Part shown: positions 21,469 through 32,889 of the stretch, in pieces | How the letters are laid out: each line of letters begins with the position of its first letter | How positions within the stretch are numbered: the stretch's first letter is position 1 | Assembly (NCBI RefSeq): GCF_003597395.2 | Contig: NC_133770.1 | Span: forward strand, 201,065,780 to 201,129,779 | DNA length: 64,000 nucleotides | Origin: Chelonoidis abingdonii | Taxonomy: Eukaryota; Chordata; Testudines; Testudinidae | Direction of reading: 5' to 3' | Position numbers and translations under genes: made by a program | The notes under the pieces: model-generated | What the model saw: the letters and a program-made list of their open reading frames with translations, nothing else | What the model was told of the DNA's origin: nothing | The model's database searches: none

Positions 21469-24286
21469 GGCTTGGCTACACTTGCAAGTTGCAGCGTGCG
21501 CGAGGGGGTTACAGCGCTGCAACTAGCAGGTGTTACACTTAAAAGCTCAGCCAGCGTCTGCAACTCCCTGGTGCAGCGCGGCTGTAACCTGGGTCTGCTC
21601 CGGGTAGCGAGACTGGTATGCAGCGCTGTCATCAGGGTGGACACCACCAGCGTTTTATTGGCCTCCAGTAGTAGACTTATCCAGCATCCTTTCGCCTCTG
21701 GTCATCGCTCGCACTTCACTGCCCAGGGCCAGAGCCTGGAGAAGAGGAGGTTGTAGGAGGAACCCGAGAGAGGAGCTACTGAGGTGTTTGGAGACGCCCA
21801 GAGTCATGCAGCCAGAGCATTCCACCAGGAAGAAGCTAGCCGTCGCAGCTGCTGGACTTGGTAGTTGAGAACCAGCAGAGGAGCCTGTCCTGGTAAGAAC
21901 TTTATTATAAGGATGCAAATGTTTTGGAGCAGGGGGCTATGGTTGCCTGTAAGCATTCTAGATGTGGAAACCCATGATTCCCTGTACTGCTCTTGCTTTC
22001 CACAAGCCACACAACCCCACGCTTCCAGAGTGACAGCCCCCACCCCCACCCCTTCCCAAGTGAGCTGCGTGTGCAAGATGCTCTGAGATAGCGCGTGGCA
22101 GATGTGGGTAGGGTTCAGTGTATTTCCCTGTAGCTGCTCTTTGCTTCCACATCACAACCCAGGCTTCCACAGTGAAGCAACCCCCACCCCCCCCCTTCTC
22201 AGGTGACCACGTGCACCGCCCCTTCACGTGAGCCGCGTGTGGAAGCTCCGCATCTCTATCTGCAGCTGGGCCTCTCTGTCTAGCTGCCAGAATGTGTAAA
22301 TGATGCTACAAAAACTGCTTAAAACAATGCAGGCTCTTATAAACGTTATCTCTCTGTTTTTTAAAGACCTTGAATACTGCTCCATCAGTGCAGACTGTGA
22401 AGACTGCAAAAGCTTAAGAAAAAACCAGGAAGACTAAGAAAGATGGTGAACAGTTATCAATATGTATTCCACAGAAAATAAAAGTTGCAGACTGGAGGGA
22501 TAAGGACATGGAAAAAGCAACAGCTGCCAAGATAAAAGGAGAAGGCGCCAAAGAAAGAATGACTACCAAGAGAGCACAGATCGCCAGGTGACTTAAAGAA
22601 AATGGAAAAAAAGCCTCTTATTCTTCCGTATTATTTTACTTCCATAACTATATGAATAAAATATATACGAGCACATATATGCCTGTGATTGGTTATTATA
22701 AGACTGCCGTTTCACATGTGTGGGTCCCCGCCACCCCTGGGGGTGTGCACATGTTTGGCCAGCTGCTCCTGCAGGGTTAATGCCCTGGAAACTGCAGGGC
22801 AGCAGTGACATGGGCTGGCTGAAGCAGGCAGGGCTGACTGGAGAGGGTCTGGCGCAGGCCAGGGCAAGGGAGTGGGCTGGTTGGAGACAAGGGGTGTGGC
22901 GGCTGGCTCGGCAGTGGGGCAGCAGGGTGACTGAAACGGGCAGGGTGCGGGCTGGGCAAGCTGTGCAGAGCTGGTGCGGGCAGCAGTGTGTGGGGGCTGG
23001 CTGCTTGGCAGGGCGCAGCGTGTGTGCAGGGGTTGGCTGGAGACAGGACAGGGTGTTTGGCAGAGGTGGCTGTGGGCACGGGGTGCAGAGCTGGCTGCAG
23101 CGGGGGGCCGGACTGGTGTGGCAGGTCATGGGTGCAGCAGAGGCAGCTGGCACCCAGCCCTTAATAGCCCCAAACCCCTCTACTCCAGGACCTTTAAATA
23201 GCCGTGGAGCGCTGGGAACCAAGAGGGAGTTGGGCTCCGGCGGCTATTTGAAGGACCGGAGTGGCAGAGGCACTGGAGCCCCAGGACTTTTAAATACCCC
23301 CTCACTGCCCAGGCTCAGGGGGCTATTTAAGGGCCCAGAGCTCCAGCCGGGGTCGCGGGGCTTGCCGCGCTCGGCCGAGCTCCAGACGGGAGAGCTGGGC
23401 TTGCGCGCGCCGGCCGGAGCTGCCGGCCTGCCCGCTCTAGCGGAGCCAGACAGGAGAGCGGGGTTTCCGGCGCCTCGGCGAGCCGCCGGCTTGCCGCGCT
23501 CTAGCGGAGCTCCAGACGGAGAGCGGGCTTGCGCGACCTCAGCCGGAGCCGCGGCACTTGCCGCGCTCCGCGCTCTGGAGCGCGGCAGCTCCGCGACTCC
23601 CTCTCCCGGCTGGACCCGTCAAGCGCGGCAAGCTCCGCGACTCCGCTCCCGGCTGGAGCCCGGTCAGGCGCGGCAAGCTCCGCGACTCCGCTCTCGGCCT
23701 GAGCCCGTCAGAGCGCGGCAAGCTCGCGAACTCCGCCTCTCCCGGCTGACCCGGTCAGAGCGCGGCAAGCTCCGCGACTCCGCTCTCCGCGCCGGAGCGC
23801 GACAAAGCCGCCGCCCCATCTCATGGCTGGAGCCCCGCCGGAGCGCCGCAAGCCCTGCAGCCGGCGGAGCTCTAGCTGGAGAGCGGGGCCATGCCGCGCT
23901 CCCGTCGGCGCTTCACTCAAAGGAGCGGGACATGGATCAGACCGCAGCTGGGGACGGGTAAGTTAAAAAAAATTAAAAAGGTGCTAAGGTGCGGGCCTCT
24001 TAGGCGTGGGTCCGATTCCCTGGCAGCACGGGTCGTTGGAACAGAAGCGGAATGACCCGCACCCTTCCATCCCCTCCCACAACCCACAGCGCCAAAATGG
24101 ACCGGTGCTCTGTGGGATAGCTGCCCACAATGCACCACTCACAACAGCGCTGCAACTGGTGCAAGTGTGGACACACTGCAGCGCTGGTCGCTGTCAGTGT
24201 GGACACACTGCAGCGCTGGCCGTACACAGCTGTACGACCACAGCTGTAACTGCCAGCGCTGCAAAACTGTAAGTGTAGACAAAGCC
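21469..24286. mobile_element. 2.8-kb Harbinger-like element with TCA duplications and a GC-rich core
   Basis: Left end GGCTTGGCTACACTTGCAAG and right end (reverse complement GGCTTTGTCTACACTTACAG) form terminal inverted repeats with subterminal GCAGCG motifs. TCA lies at 21466-21468 and 24287-24289. Just inside the right end is GCCCACAATGCACCACTC, a motif that recurs in two sister families here. The left ~260 bp is shared with 1-259. The interior holds a splice-donor-like GACGGGTAAGT at 23953, a lysine-rich stretch without a recognisable domain near 22430-22610, and a CpG-dense tandem array. I see no DDE transposase. It may be non-autonomous or may have captured sequence. Confidence 0.7.
23338..23800. 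repeat. CpG-dense tandem array: about 66-bp x3, then about 45-bp x5
   Basis: Units beginning TTGCCGCGCTC or its variants start near 23361, 23427, 23491 and 23558 (steps of about 66). Units beginning GCGCGGCAAGCTCCGCGACT start near 23580, 23623, 23668, 23713 and 23760 (steps of 43-47). Both periods are near multiples of three, which keeps a 413-codon frame open (22720-23961) and gives a periodic ARQAPRLRSR-like peptide. I do not regard that frame as a gene. The stretch is a local CpG-island-like peak in AT-rich surroundings and could be the element's promoter. Confidence 0.65.
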
Positions 24287-24289
24287 TCA

Positions 24290-24829
24290 GTCACAGAATC
24301 GCTAAGGAATGTTGCTTGATTACATGAGAGGCAAACTCTACAATAGCTAGGCCCCTGCCCATTATAGGCCATTTGTAGAATGAGTCAACTGCAGCTTTCA
24401 GGTGACATTCACTTCCAGCCCCAGCCCCAGCCAGAGTGCATTGCTGAAATCCTACATGGAACCATCAACTTATTTTGTTTTGATTTGTATATTAAAATAT
24501 TAAATAATACATATTTTAACATATATAAATATTTAAAATATAGAAGTCAAAACAAAATCAATTGAAACGATAATGTCAACATGAAATATCTTATCGAAAC
24601 AAAACTTTTTTATGTTATTTAAACATAAGAAGAAAGTTGAAGTGTTTTATTTTAGTTTTTACCCAGTGCCAATTCATCAACATAAGAAACATTCCTATTG
24701 ACTTTGACAAAACTACATTTTTTGATGAAAAACTGTTCTGTCAGAAATGTTTCAACCAGTTCTCTCTACAATATACCCAGGGCATTGTAGAAAATACTTT
24801 TTTTTCTTCTAATCTTTTTCTCCTATTGT
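24290..24829. other. No recognised feature
   Basis: Very AT-rich sequence; nothing supported. Confidence 0.45.
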
Positions 24830-25168
24830 GTCTTACTCAGGGGTGAATCACCACCGGAGCCTTGCCACCGCTACCCCTGGGCTCTGGAAGTGGGGCTCGG
24901 ACAGTGATTTAAAGGGTCTGGGACTCCCCGCAGCGGCCGGCACCCTAAGCCCTTTAAATCACCGCCAGAGCCCTACCGCTGCTACCCTGGGGTCTGGCAG
25001 CAGGGCTTGGGTGGTGCTTTAAAGGGCCTGGGGCTCCCTGCAGCAGCCGGAGTCCCGGGTCCTTTAAATCACCAGCCTGGGGAAGCCAGTCCAGTGCGGC
25101 ACGACATACTGGCTCTTGCTGGTACACCATACTGGACATACCAGCTTACTTTCACCTCTGGTCTTACC
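24830..25168. mobile_element. hAT MITE with TTTAAA dyads (body 24838-25160)
   Basis: Starts CAGGGGTGAA and ends TTACTTTCACCTCTG; flanks GTCTTACT (24830-24837) and GTCTTACC (25161-25168) match at 7 of 8, indicating hAT. The interior alternates CCTTTAAATCACC and GATTTAAAGGG blocks, giving nested dyads about 60-70 bp apart. The last ~75 bp (CTGGCTCTTGCTGGTAC and onward) is shared with 35334-36016. No coding capacity. Confidence 0.75.
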
Positions 25169-26356
25169 AGAACTAGACAGAAAACTTAGGTCTTTCCTTT
25201 CTGAAAGAGGACATGACTACAAAATACTAGTCCAATATGACACACAAAGAATTAAATATGTATATGCAATCTTGAAAGTGTTCACACTGTTTGCATAAAG
25301 TTGGGTCTAGTGTATAGATAACATAATAGAAAACAACTTTTTATTAATTTGATAATTTATATATTATTTCCTGTGGTATTTAAGTAGAGGATTGGAAGAA
25401 GAGCAGTCAGGCAGCAGAGGCCTTTGAAATCAAGTGTAGTTTTAACTGCTGCTGTTGATGATAAAATTAAAAATAAAACCCCTTCTTCTCACTTGCCAAG
25501 CAAATAATCTCATGCCCCTTGAGTACAAAGCGTGATCGCAGTAATAGCTCTTTCCTTGACACACACAGAATTTTTAACACAGGATGTGGTCTCTTGACAG
25601 GGTGGCCAGCCAGCTGTTCTGATTTGACCTGATTAAGACATCTCTTATAGGGATGAGCAGTATGTCCTCATTTGGGAAAATGGAACACCACTGAATGTTC
25701 CCTTATCCTCTAGAAAACCAAAAATCTACTAATCTCATTTGACAGGAGGTAGTGGATTAGAATATTAAATACATCAACATGAATTTAATAAAGAGAAGGA
25801 TAATATAAAAAGTAATTACATGTGAATAAGCATTACACTTAATTTTGTGTTTAATGTAATGGAAATAGAAAACTATGTACACAGAGAGACCCCCATTTGG
25901 CAAGCTGGAGCAAAATCTTTAAATTAACCATATTGTATGACTAACTGATTGACCCTACTCACTCTGAATGCCATGTTTTCAGGGACCGTTCATTAATGAA
26001 ATTGTAAAATTTGTGCACTCCTCATTTTGCATGCACAAAACCCATTGTTAAAGTAGATTGATACAGGAGTGGAGGGGAACTCACACTGCACCAAAGAGAA
26101 TGGAATTTAGGGGGAGCACTGCTTACCCAGGCCAGGGAAGCGATTGGGTACTGCATGCCCTACCGTTCCCCCTTAATTTAGTTCCTGACAAAGCACCCGG
26201 ATTTGTGTTCACAAACCAGGTAGTAGTGTATAAAGAGGGAAACGTGTGTGTGCACAATAACTAAATTGCTTTAGGCAAACACAGGATTCTGCATAAATAA
26301 ACTGATACAAACACAAATTTTATTTTCCTTAAATGGAAGTCTATTGAAAACATAGG
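25169..26356. other. No recognised feature
   Basis: AT-rich; no gene or repeat can be supported. Confidence 0.45.
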
Positions 26357-28298
26357 CCTATGGATAGGTCCCTATCAAATTCACAGTCCATTATGGTAAA
26401 TTTCATGGCCATAGGATTTGAAAATTGATAAATTTCATGTTTTCAGATGTTTAAATCAGAAATTTCACTAGGTTGTAGCCATAGGGGTCCCGATCCAAAA
26501 GGAGATGGGGGATCATAAACCTGTTGTAGGGGCTCATGGGATTGCCACCCTCACTTCTGTGCTGCCTTCATACCTGGACTCTGAAGCCAGCACCCCAAGA
26601 GCTTTCTGCAGGCGCAGGAGGCTCCTGGAGGTGGAGGTGGGTCTGCTAGAAGCATCCCAGCTAGAGGCTCCTAGCTGCTAGCCCTAGCTGGCTTGGGAGG
26701 GACAAGACTTGCTCTTCCTCTACACAGCTGCTCTTCACTCTCCCGGCTGCAGAAAGCTCCGCACCGCCCCTTTCCTCCCCAAGCACACACACACATACTC
26801 ACTTCCTGGCCCCATCGCTCCACAACCACAGGAGGAGAGGCAATGTACAGGGTGCACTACCCTTCAAGATGCAATTATTAGCTTGTTTCAATAAAATAAA
26901 GTAAGGTCATGTGAACTTGACAGGCTTTATTGATTGATACTTTATAGCAGCAAATAACACTCAGGGCTCAACTCCCTGATTGGTAGAAATGGGTACCTGA
27001 GAAAGTTTTTTAAGGGAAGTGATCTCAATTGGTAGCCTCCAACTTGAGAACCACAGCTTTCAGTTAACAAAAACAAGTGGAAAAAAAGTTCTGGTTTCAA
27101 ATGTCATTAATAGAATGTCAGCATGGAGCATCCAGCAACTGTGCGGTGTCTTTCTTCATTCTCTGTATCTGTGCTGAAAACACCTGTCCGTTTAGACATT
27201 GCTCTCTCTGCATCCATGCAGTTGATTAGAATTGTCAGACAGCACCAAGCTAGCTTTGCAAGATGGGGGATTTTGCCTTCCACCGAGTTCTAAAACTGTA
27301 GCACAAGCAAACTACAATCCACTTCTTTCACAATATTTTTGTAAGCAGGCATCTCCAGCCTACAATTCTTATCAAAGTCAGGAATTGCATTAGGCAAGGT
27401 TAAATCCACCATCAACAGGTGCATTTGTGCAGGGTCAAAAATATGCACTGCTACAGGTGTTGAAAATTTTGAGCTATTTTTGCTACATAGCTTGACTTTT
27501 CCTCGTAGCAGTCTGTGCTTTTTTGCCATGCAAGAAAACACATGCTCAGCACTGGCATTTAACTTGGCATTGTCAGAGTGATTTTTGTTTGACTGTGCTT
27601 CCAGTCCAGAACAGTACATCCATTACTTTGTGGTACACTTGGTGGATTGTGACATGCCAAGATTCAAACCAAGTGATTAAGTCCATGAGTCCTGTGGCAT
27701 GTCTGGCAACGAACTGAACTTCCTCATTCAGCTGAGCATCGTTTAGAAGGGTAGACAGTTCTGTTAAAAACTGCCTTTTGGGTGTCTGTGTCAGCTCTTA
27801 TGAGAGAAACTCAGAGTTGTACTTCAGGTGAGCTGCGTGGAATTGTACAGCTCAAAACCAGGAATTCCAACAAGTAATTACTGGCTCTGGGGGAAGTGCA
27901 ATTTTTTGTTCTCCATTTCAGTCATGTTTGCAATGTGCTGCCTGTAACGAAGTTTGTGGCTTGGGCAGTGTTTAAAGATCTTTTTAATGTAGCTGACAGT
28001 TTATCAACTTTACCAAACTCACATCTCCACAGCTCACTGACAAAAGAAATTATGTTTGCATTATACATAATATGGACAGCATTGGCATTAGACCTTGGAG
28101 AACAGATTTTAAAGATTTTGTCATGTAAGTTGAATTGTCACTTATGAAAGCAGACATTTTGTCAAAGTTTGCCCTCTAATTTGAAACGGTTTTAATTATC
28201 GCTTGAGAAACTGTAGTGTAGTTAACAGCATCCAAATAAATGCAATTGGCAAGCACTGTTGTTGGCTTTCCTGTCTGTATGTCATTGGCCTTGTCAGA

Positions 28299-28587
28299 GG
28301 TAAAATCAGGGCCATCTCTAGCAATTTCGCCGCCCCAAGCACGGCGGCACGCCGCAGGGGGCGCTCTGCCACTCGCTGGTCCTGTGGCTCCGGTGGAGCT
28401 CCCGCAGCCATGCCTGCAAATGCTCCACCGGAGCCGCAGGACCAGCAGACCCTCCACAGGTACTCCTGTGGGAGCTCCACCGGAGCCACCTGCCGCCCTC
28501 CCGGCAACCGGCAGAGCGCCCCCCGCGGCATGCCTCCCCAAGCACGTGCTTGGCGCGCTGGGGCCTGGAGCCAGCCCTGAGTAAAAT
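28299..28587. mobile_element. GC-rich hAT MITE (body 28307-28579) nested in the hAT relic
   Basis: Starts CAGGGCCATCTCTAG, ends CTGGAGCCAGCCCTG; flanks GGTAAAAT (28299-28306) and AGTAAAAT (28580-28587) match at 7 of 8. Related in terminus and in a CCAAGCACGTGCTTGG segment to 1859-2215. It contains an internal dyad around GCTCCACCGGAGCC. Open frames here on both strands (up to 155 aa) are composition artefacts that fuse into the surrounding transposase remnants. Confidence 0.8.
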
Positions 28588-28735
28588 CAAATAGAACATG
28601 CAGTACATAGTGGTCTTGCTCATCTGTTGACTCAGCTGAAATAACTTCAAAAAACTTACACAAGTTAATTTAAGTTCATCTCAAAATGTGTAGCAAAAAC
28701 CTTTGGAAGGTAGTTCTGTGGGAACTTATTCGCAC

Positions 28736-29134
28736 TTGGGCCTGGTCTACACTATGCTGTTAAACCAATTTTAACAGCGTTAAATTGATTTAACGCTGCA
28801 CCCGTCCACACTACACTGCTCTTTATATCAATTTAAAGGGCTCTTTAAATCGATTTCTGTACTCCTACAAAACGAGATTGTACAAATACAAAATTGATAT
28901 TACTATATCAGAATAGTGTTAGTGTGGACGGAAATCGACATTATTGGCCTCATTATTTTACAGTAGCTACCCACAGTGCACCGCTCCAGAAATCAATGCT
29001 AGCCTCGGACCATGGACGCACACCACCGAATTAATGTGCCTAGTGTGGACGTGCACAATTGACTTTATAATATCTGTTTTATAAAATCAGTTTAAGCTAA
29101 TTCGAATTTATCCTGTAGTGTAGACGTAGCCTTG
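28736..29134. mobile_element. MITE of the GGTCTACACTA family (body 28739-29131) with TTG duplication
   Basis: Starts GGCCTGGTCTACACTATGCTG and ends with the inverted TGTAGTGTAGACGTAGCC, flanked by TTG on each side (28736-28738, 29132-29134). The interior is AT-rich with AAATCGATTT and TTTAACGCT phrases and has the subterminal motif ACCCACAGTGCACCGCTCC at 28969-28987. Harbinger-like assignment is inferred from the 3-bp duplication. It sits inside the hAT transposase relic and is therefore younger. Confidence 0.7.
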
Positions 29135-30254
29135 GTAAGTAACCGGCATTTTGAATGAACTCATGCAGCTTTGAATGATCAAGTTTTTCCAACGGTATAT
29201 TAGCACTTGCAAATGCATCCATAAATTCCATTCTAGCTAAATGATGGGTCTCAGAGCTCTCTGCCGTCTTCTTAAAAAGACAATCACTTATTTACTTATT
29301 TATTTTACTTTTTGTTTCCCAGCTATGCGCTATCTGCAGCCCTCTTTCTGCTTCTATGGGTTTCCAAGTCTAAGTGGAGCTGAATCATTGTCACAGACGT
29401 GTGATCCAAGGAAACACACTGCAGCTTGTACAAAATACACTATTGGCATGTAGAATTTGGCTTCCAAATTCTTTCACAGGATCCACTGCAGTAATGATTG
29501 TAGAGGTTTTTTATTTACTTTGAACACTCATTGTCACATAATTTCACTTGTCTTCCGGTAGGCTGCCAATTGAGAACATTACCCTCCAAAACCGCCCCAA
29601 TGTCCATATCTACCAGTCAGTGAGTTGAGCCCTGAATGTTATTTGCTGCTGTAAAGTATCAATGAAAATATCCTGTCAAGTGCCTCATCTTTATTTTTAT
29701 TTTTAATGAAATGATTTAATAATTGAACCTAGAATGTGTGTGTGTGGGGGGGTGTAGTTCCCTGTACAATGTCCCCTCCTCAGGTAGCTGCAAAGGAAGG
29801 GGGACAAGAAGCGAGTGGAGAGGAGGGGGTGTGAAGCTATCTGTAGTTAGGAGAGGTACCCAAGAGCAGCCCTGCAGGGAAAGAGCAAGTCCAGTCCTGC
29901 CCGAGCCCTGCCCAGACTAACAGCTAGGAGCCCATTTCTGGGGCGCTCCCAGCAGCACAGAGAAGATTGGATCCAACTCCACAAGCGTCTTCCAGCTGCA
30001 GAAACCTCTGGGCTGCTGCTCAGTCCTGCAGCAGGGGGAGGCACCTGGAGGTGGATTTGGTTTCCCCCTCCCCGCAAACGCAGCTGTGCAGGAGATGGAC
30101 AAGTCTTGTCCATCCCCAGTCCAGCTGAAGTTAGGAGCCCAGTTTGCTGGGGCACTCCCAGAAACAAGGGGACATCAGATTTCATGGAGAAAGGCTTATT
30201 TCATGGTATGTTTTTCTCGGCCATGAAATTGGTGGGGCCCGATCTAAGGAATTA

Positions 30255-32889
30255 TGCTCTAAAAATTTGGACCAGAGCATTTATTCTCCAATATTAAAAC
30301 TGGAACACATCTATAAATGGATTGATTGTTTTTCCACACTTGAAATCAAATAGATGATGATGATGAGGAGGAGGCCAAAAATGCAGATGATCTAACAAAC
30401 AAGTAAAATTAGAATGACTAAAATCTTCAGTGTATAGCTCATTACCTCTGTTCGCTTGCTGAAACTTTCAAAGAAACTCAGGAAATACTGGATGGTGAAG
30501 CAGCTTGCCCTGACCACTTAGAGAAATGTGCACCCACCTTTTTAACTTCTTGCTAGTAATGGCTGGGTTTTTCAGAGCTAAATGCGAATATATTTGCAGT
30601 TGTGCCTTGGCAAGTAAAAGAAATAAACCAAAAATATATTTTAAAAAAATGGTCCCGCCCTTATAAAGGCATCTGTTATTCTGCAATTGTGTGTATGAGT
30701 TTCAGCTATGAACATAATTTTCTCAATAGCAGTATAAACCTGAGGAAAGCTCGAGAGAGCAAGTACTAAGCAGCAGTTTGGAGTGCCAGTACACACACTA
30801 CTGGAACTACAGGATTCTTAGAGGATCTTCAAAGTTAGTCAACGTGTGTACTGTAGAATCATAGTTAACTATACTTATTACCTAATTTAGGTAGGTAGCT
30901 AGATTTCTTTCCCAATATAAAGCACTTTTACTGAAAGTAAACTAGTTGTGCTCATCAAAAAAAAAAAAAGTACAAACAGAGATATAAAATCTACTTGTGC
31001 CCAAGACAGCAGATAAATAGAGGTACTATAAAGATATTATTAAATAATATGTGGATATTACTTATTTTTATGTTAGAGCTAACCTGTACCAAGAGCAGGG
31101 AAGAGGAGGATTATAAAGTGGGATGGAGCAGTGCAGGTTGGGTATCTCCACAGAAATATCAGGGAGGTACAGCCTCTTGAAGCATAGGGACATCCCTGGA
31201 TGCTGTACCACACTGAGAAGATACAGTACAGACCCTTTCCTGCCAGTATTTTTATGCTGTCCCATCCCTTTTATTTTTGTGTCAAGAGGATGTAAGTTGG
31301 AGGAAAGGCTCCTTGCACACTACCCATCAAACTGATGCAGGGTTGGACGCAATCAGGCCTTTAATATTTAGAATGTAAAACAGAAGATACATAGATAGTT
31401 TGCCATACTGACCATGATGGTCTGTGAATGAATATTTATAGGAGCTCAATTAACGCTAATATGTCTCTGTTTCCAATGCGGTTTTAATTACCTAGAGGTT
31501 TTACCATTAACATACTCAATTGGTCTCTCAATTTACATTTATTAGTCACATCCATCTCTCACACACACAGTACAAATTCTCTAAATATGCTATTCTAATT
31601 GCTAAGTCCAGCAAAAATAATCCATAGCACAGTAGAGGAACCACTTCTGATCTTTGCTTCACTTTTTATTTATAGAACACAAATTTAATTACAAGATTTT
31701 TTTTTTTACTTGAAATAAATAGTGCTAGTCAAAGGATTAGGTCAATGGAGAACTGTGAAGAAGGATAGGAAGGTTCCTTAGGAGGAGCATGCCTTCATTT
31801 GGTCAAAAAGCTGCGAATCATGCAGCTGCTCCTAAAGTCATGAGTGTTAAAATTATATGCTTAAAGGATGAAGTTCTCTCTTCCACTTGGAATTTTGAAT
31901 TTATAGCCAAGTTTGTTTCATTCTGTTTTAACTGTTGAAATTATGAATTTACAGCTGACTTCCTTATTATTTTCCTCAGTTCTAGGTTATTTTCAGTTAT
32001 CTCTTTTCTACTTTTGGGACCAATAGCTGTCCTAAAGTACTTTTAATGGGACCGTAAAACAGAAGTGCTATGTCTGGATCTTCCCTTTAGGAATATAGAC
32101 ATTTTACTTTTTTATTAAAATCTCTGAATTTCAAAAAAAAAAAAATCTGTTAACTGAGACAAAAAGTTCCTTAGATTTGTGTGAGGTGGTCTTTAAAGCT
32201 CTAGGCTATTGGCTCCTAAGTTGTGGTCCGCGAACACTTGGTGGTCAGTGGAGAGCTGGCTGGGCACATGGTGCGGGCTCGTCTTCTTTTCAGGTGCATC
32301 TCTGTGTCTCTGTACTAGACCTACCTGGAAGTTTTTTAACAAAGTGTTTTCATGTCAAACAAATGCTGACTTGGCAAAAATGAAACTGCTAATCAGGGTT
32401 GTTTTTATAGCACTCTACTGACTCAACTCCAAAGAAAGGCCTGCACCTAGCCAAGAAGTCAGAAGAGCAGAACCATTTATTGGGATTCATGTGAATGTGG
32501 AGATCAAAACCCTCTGATTTCTCAGACCACCTTACCCCTAAGACTAATTAGCTGGCACACCAGCATGAATATAGTTCCTTAAGGATGGGCAGACTTGTGC
32601 ACATTTGAGGATTGTTAGTACATTACACCTGCAAAGAAAAATGTGGATAAATAAAAGTGCCACAACCATGCTGAATTCAAGGAATCAGAATGGATAAGTC
32701 TCTAGACGAACAGTGAATGGAACTGGAGTCTTCCAAATCACAGGCTAACTCATGACTGCTGGACCGTCCTTTCACTGACAATGGACTTGTCACAGTAATG
32801 ATCAATGGCAAGACAGTTTGATGAATTAAGCACTTGTAAAATTTAAATCTTAATAAATTAAACGTAACTTGTTATTGAACAGATCCTGC
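30255..32889. other. No recognised gene; a possible short MITE scrap near 32200-32290
   Basis: 32200-32290 reads GGCTCCTAAGTTGTGGTCCG and TGGTGGTCAGTGGAGAGCTG, similar in style to non-autonomous elements in turtles, but no ends are clear. The remainder is AT-rich without a supported feature. Confidence 0.35.

Larger units (their letters stand above)
27150..29275 (-). pseudogene. CGGBP1-like hAT transposase relic, interrupted twice
   Basis: Minus-strand pieces, from N to C: KKTAESSETHHLARMEF and FASANIPLEKLDHSKLHEF (about 29275-29140); then, after the 28739-29131 insertion, FPQNYLPKVFATHFE and VISAESTDEQDHYVLHVLF (28710-28585); then, after the 28307-28579 insertion, KPTTVLANCIYLDAVNYTTV (28300-28180); then RYRQHIANMTEMENKKLHF (about 27950-27880); VAVHIFDPAQMHLLMVDL (about 27450); and CMDAERAMSK (about 27190), the hAT dimerisation motif. 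The order matches the CGGBP1-type transposases in which STDEQ marks the first catalytic region. Stops and frameshifts abound. The intact protein would be a nuclear DNA transposase with an N-terminal BED-like finger, which is not readable here. Confidence 0.7.
26365..30246 (-). mobile_element. 3.9-kb hAT transposon relic with CGGBP1-like transposase
   Basis: The left terminus TAGGTCCCTATCAAATTCAC and right terminus (reverse complement TAGATCGGGCCCCACCAATT) match the two ends of the short derivative at 10199-10859, over about 190 bp on the left and about 80 bp on the right. Between them lies a minus-strand transposase relic and two younger MITEs. Flanks CCTATGGA and AGGAATTA do not match, so the target duplication has decayed or one end is slightly misplaced. 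GC-rich subterminal zones at 26530-26830 and 29740-30170 flank the coding part, as in the derivative. Confidence 0.65.

Noticed and set aside
22720..23961. A 413-codon plus-strand open frame
   Set aside because: It lies inside a Harbinger-like element, is held open by GC-rich tandem units with periods near multiples of three, has an overlapping 209-codon frame on the other strand, and shows no domain.
28176..28663. Overlapping 110-155 codon frames on both strands
   Set aside because: They fuse a GC-rich MITE to decayed hAT transposase sequence; only the flanking minus-strand transposase pieces are meaningful.
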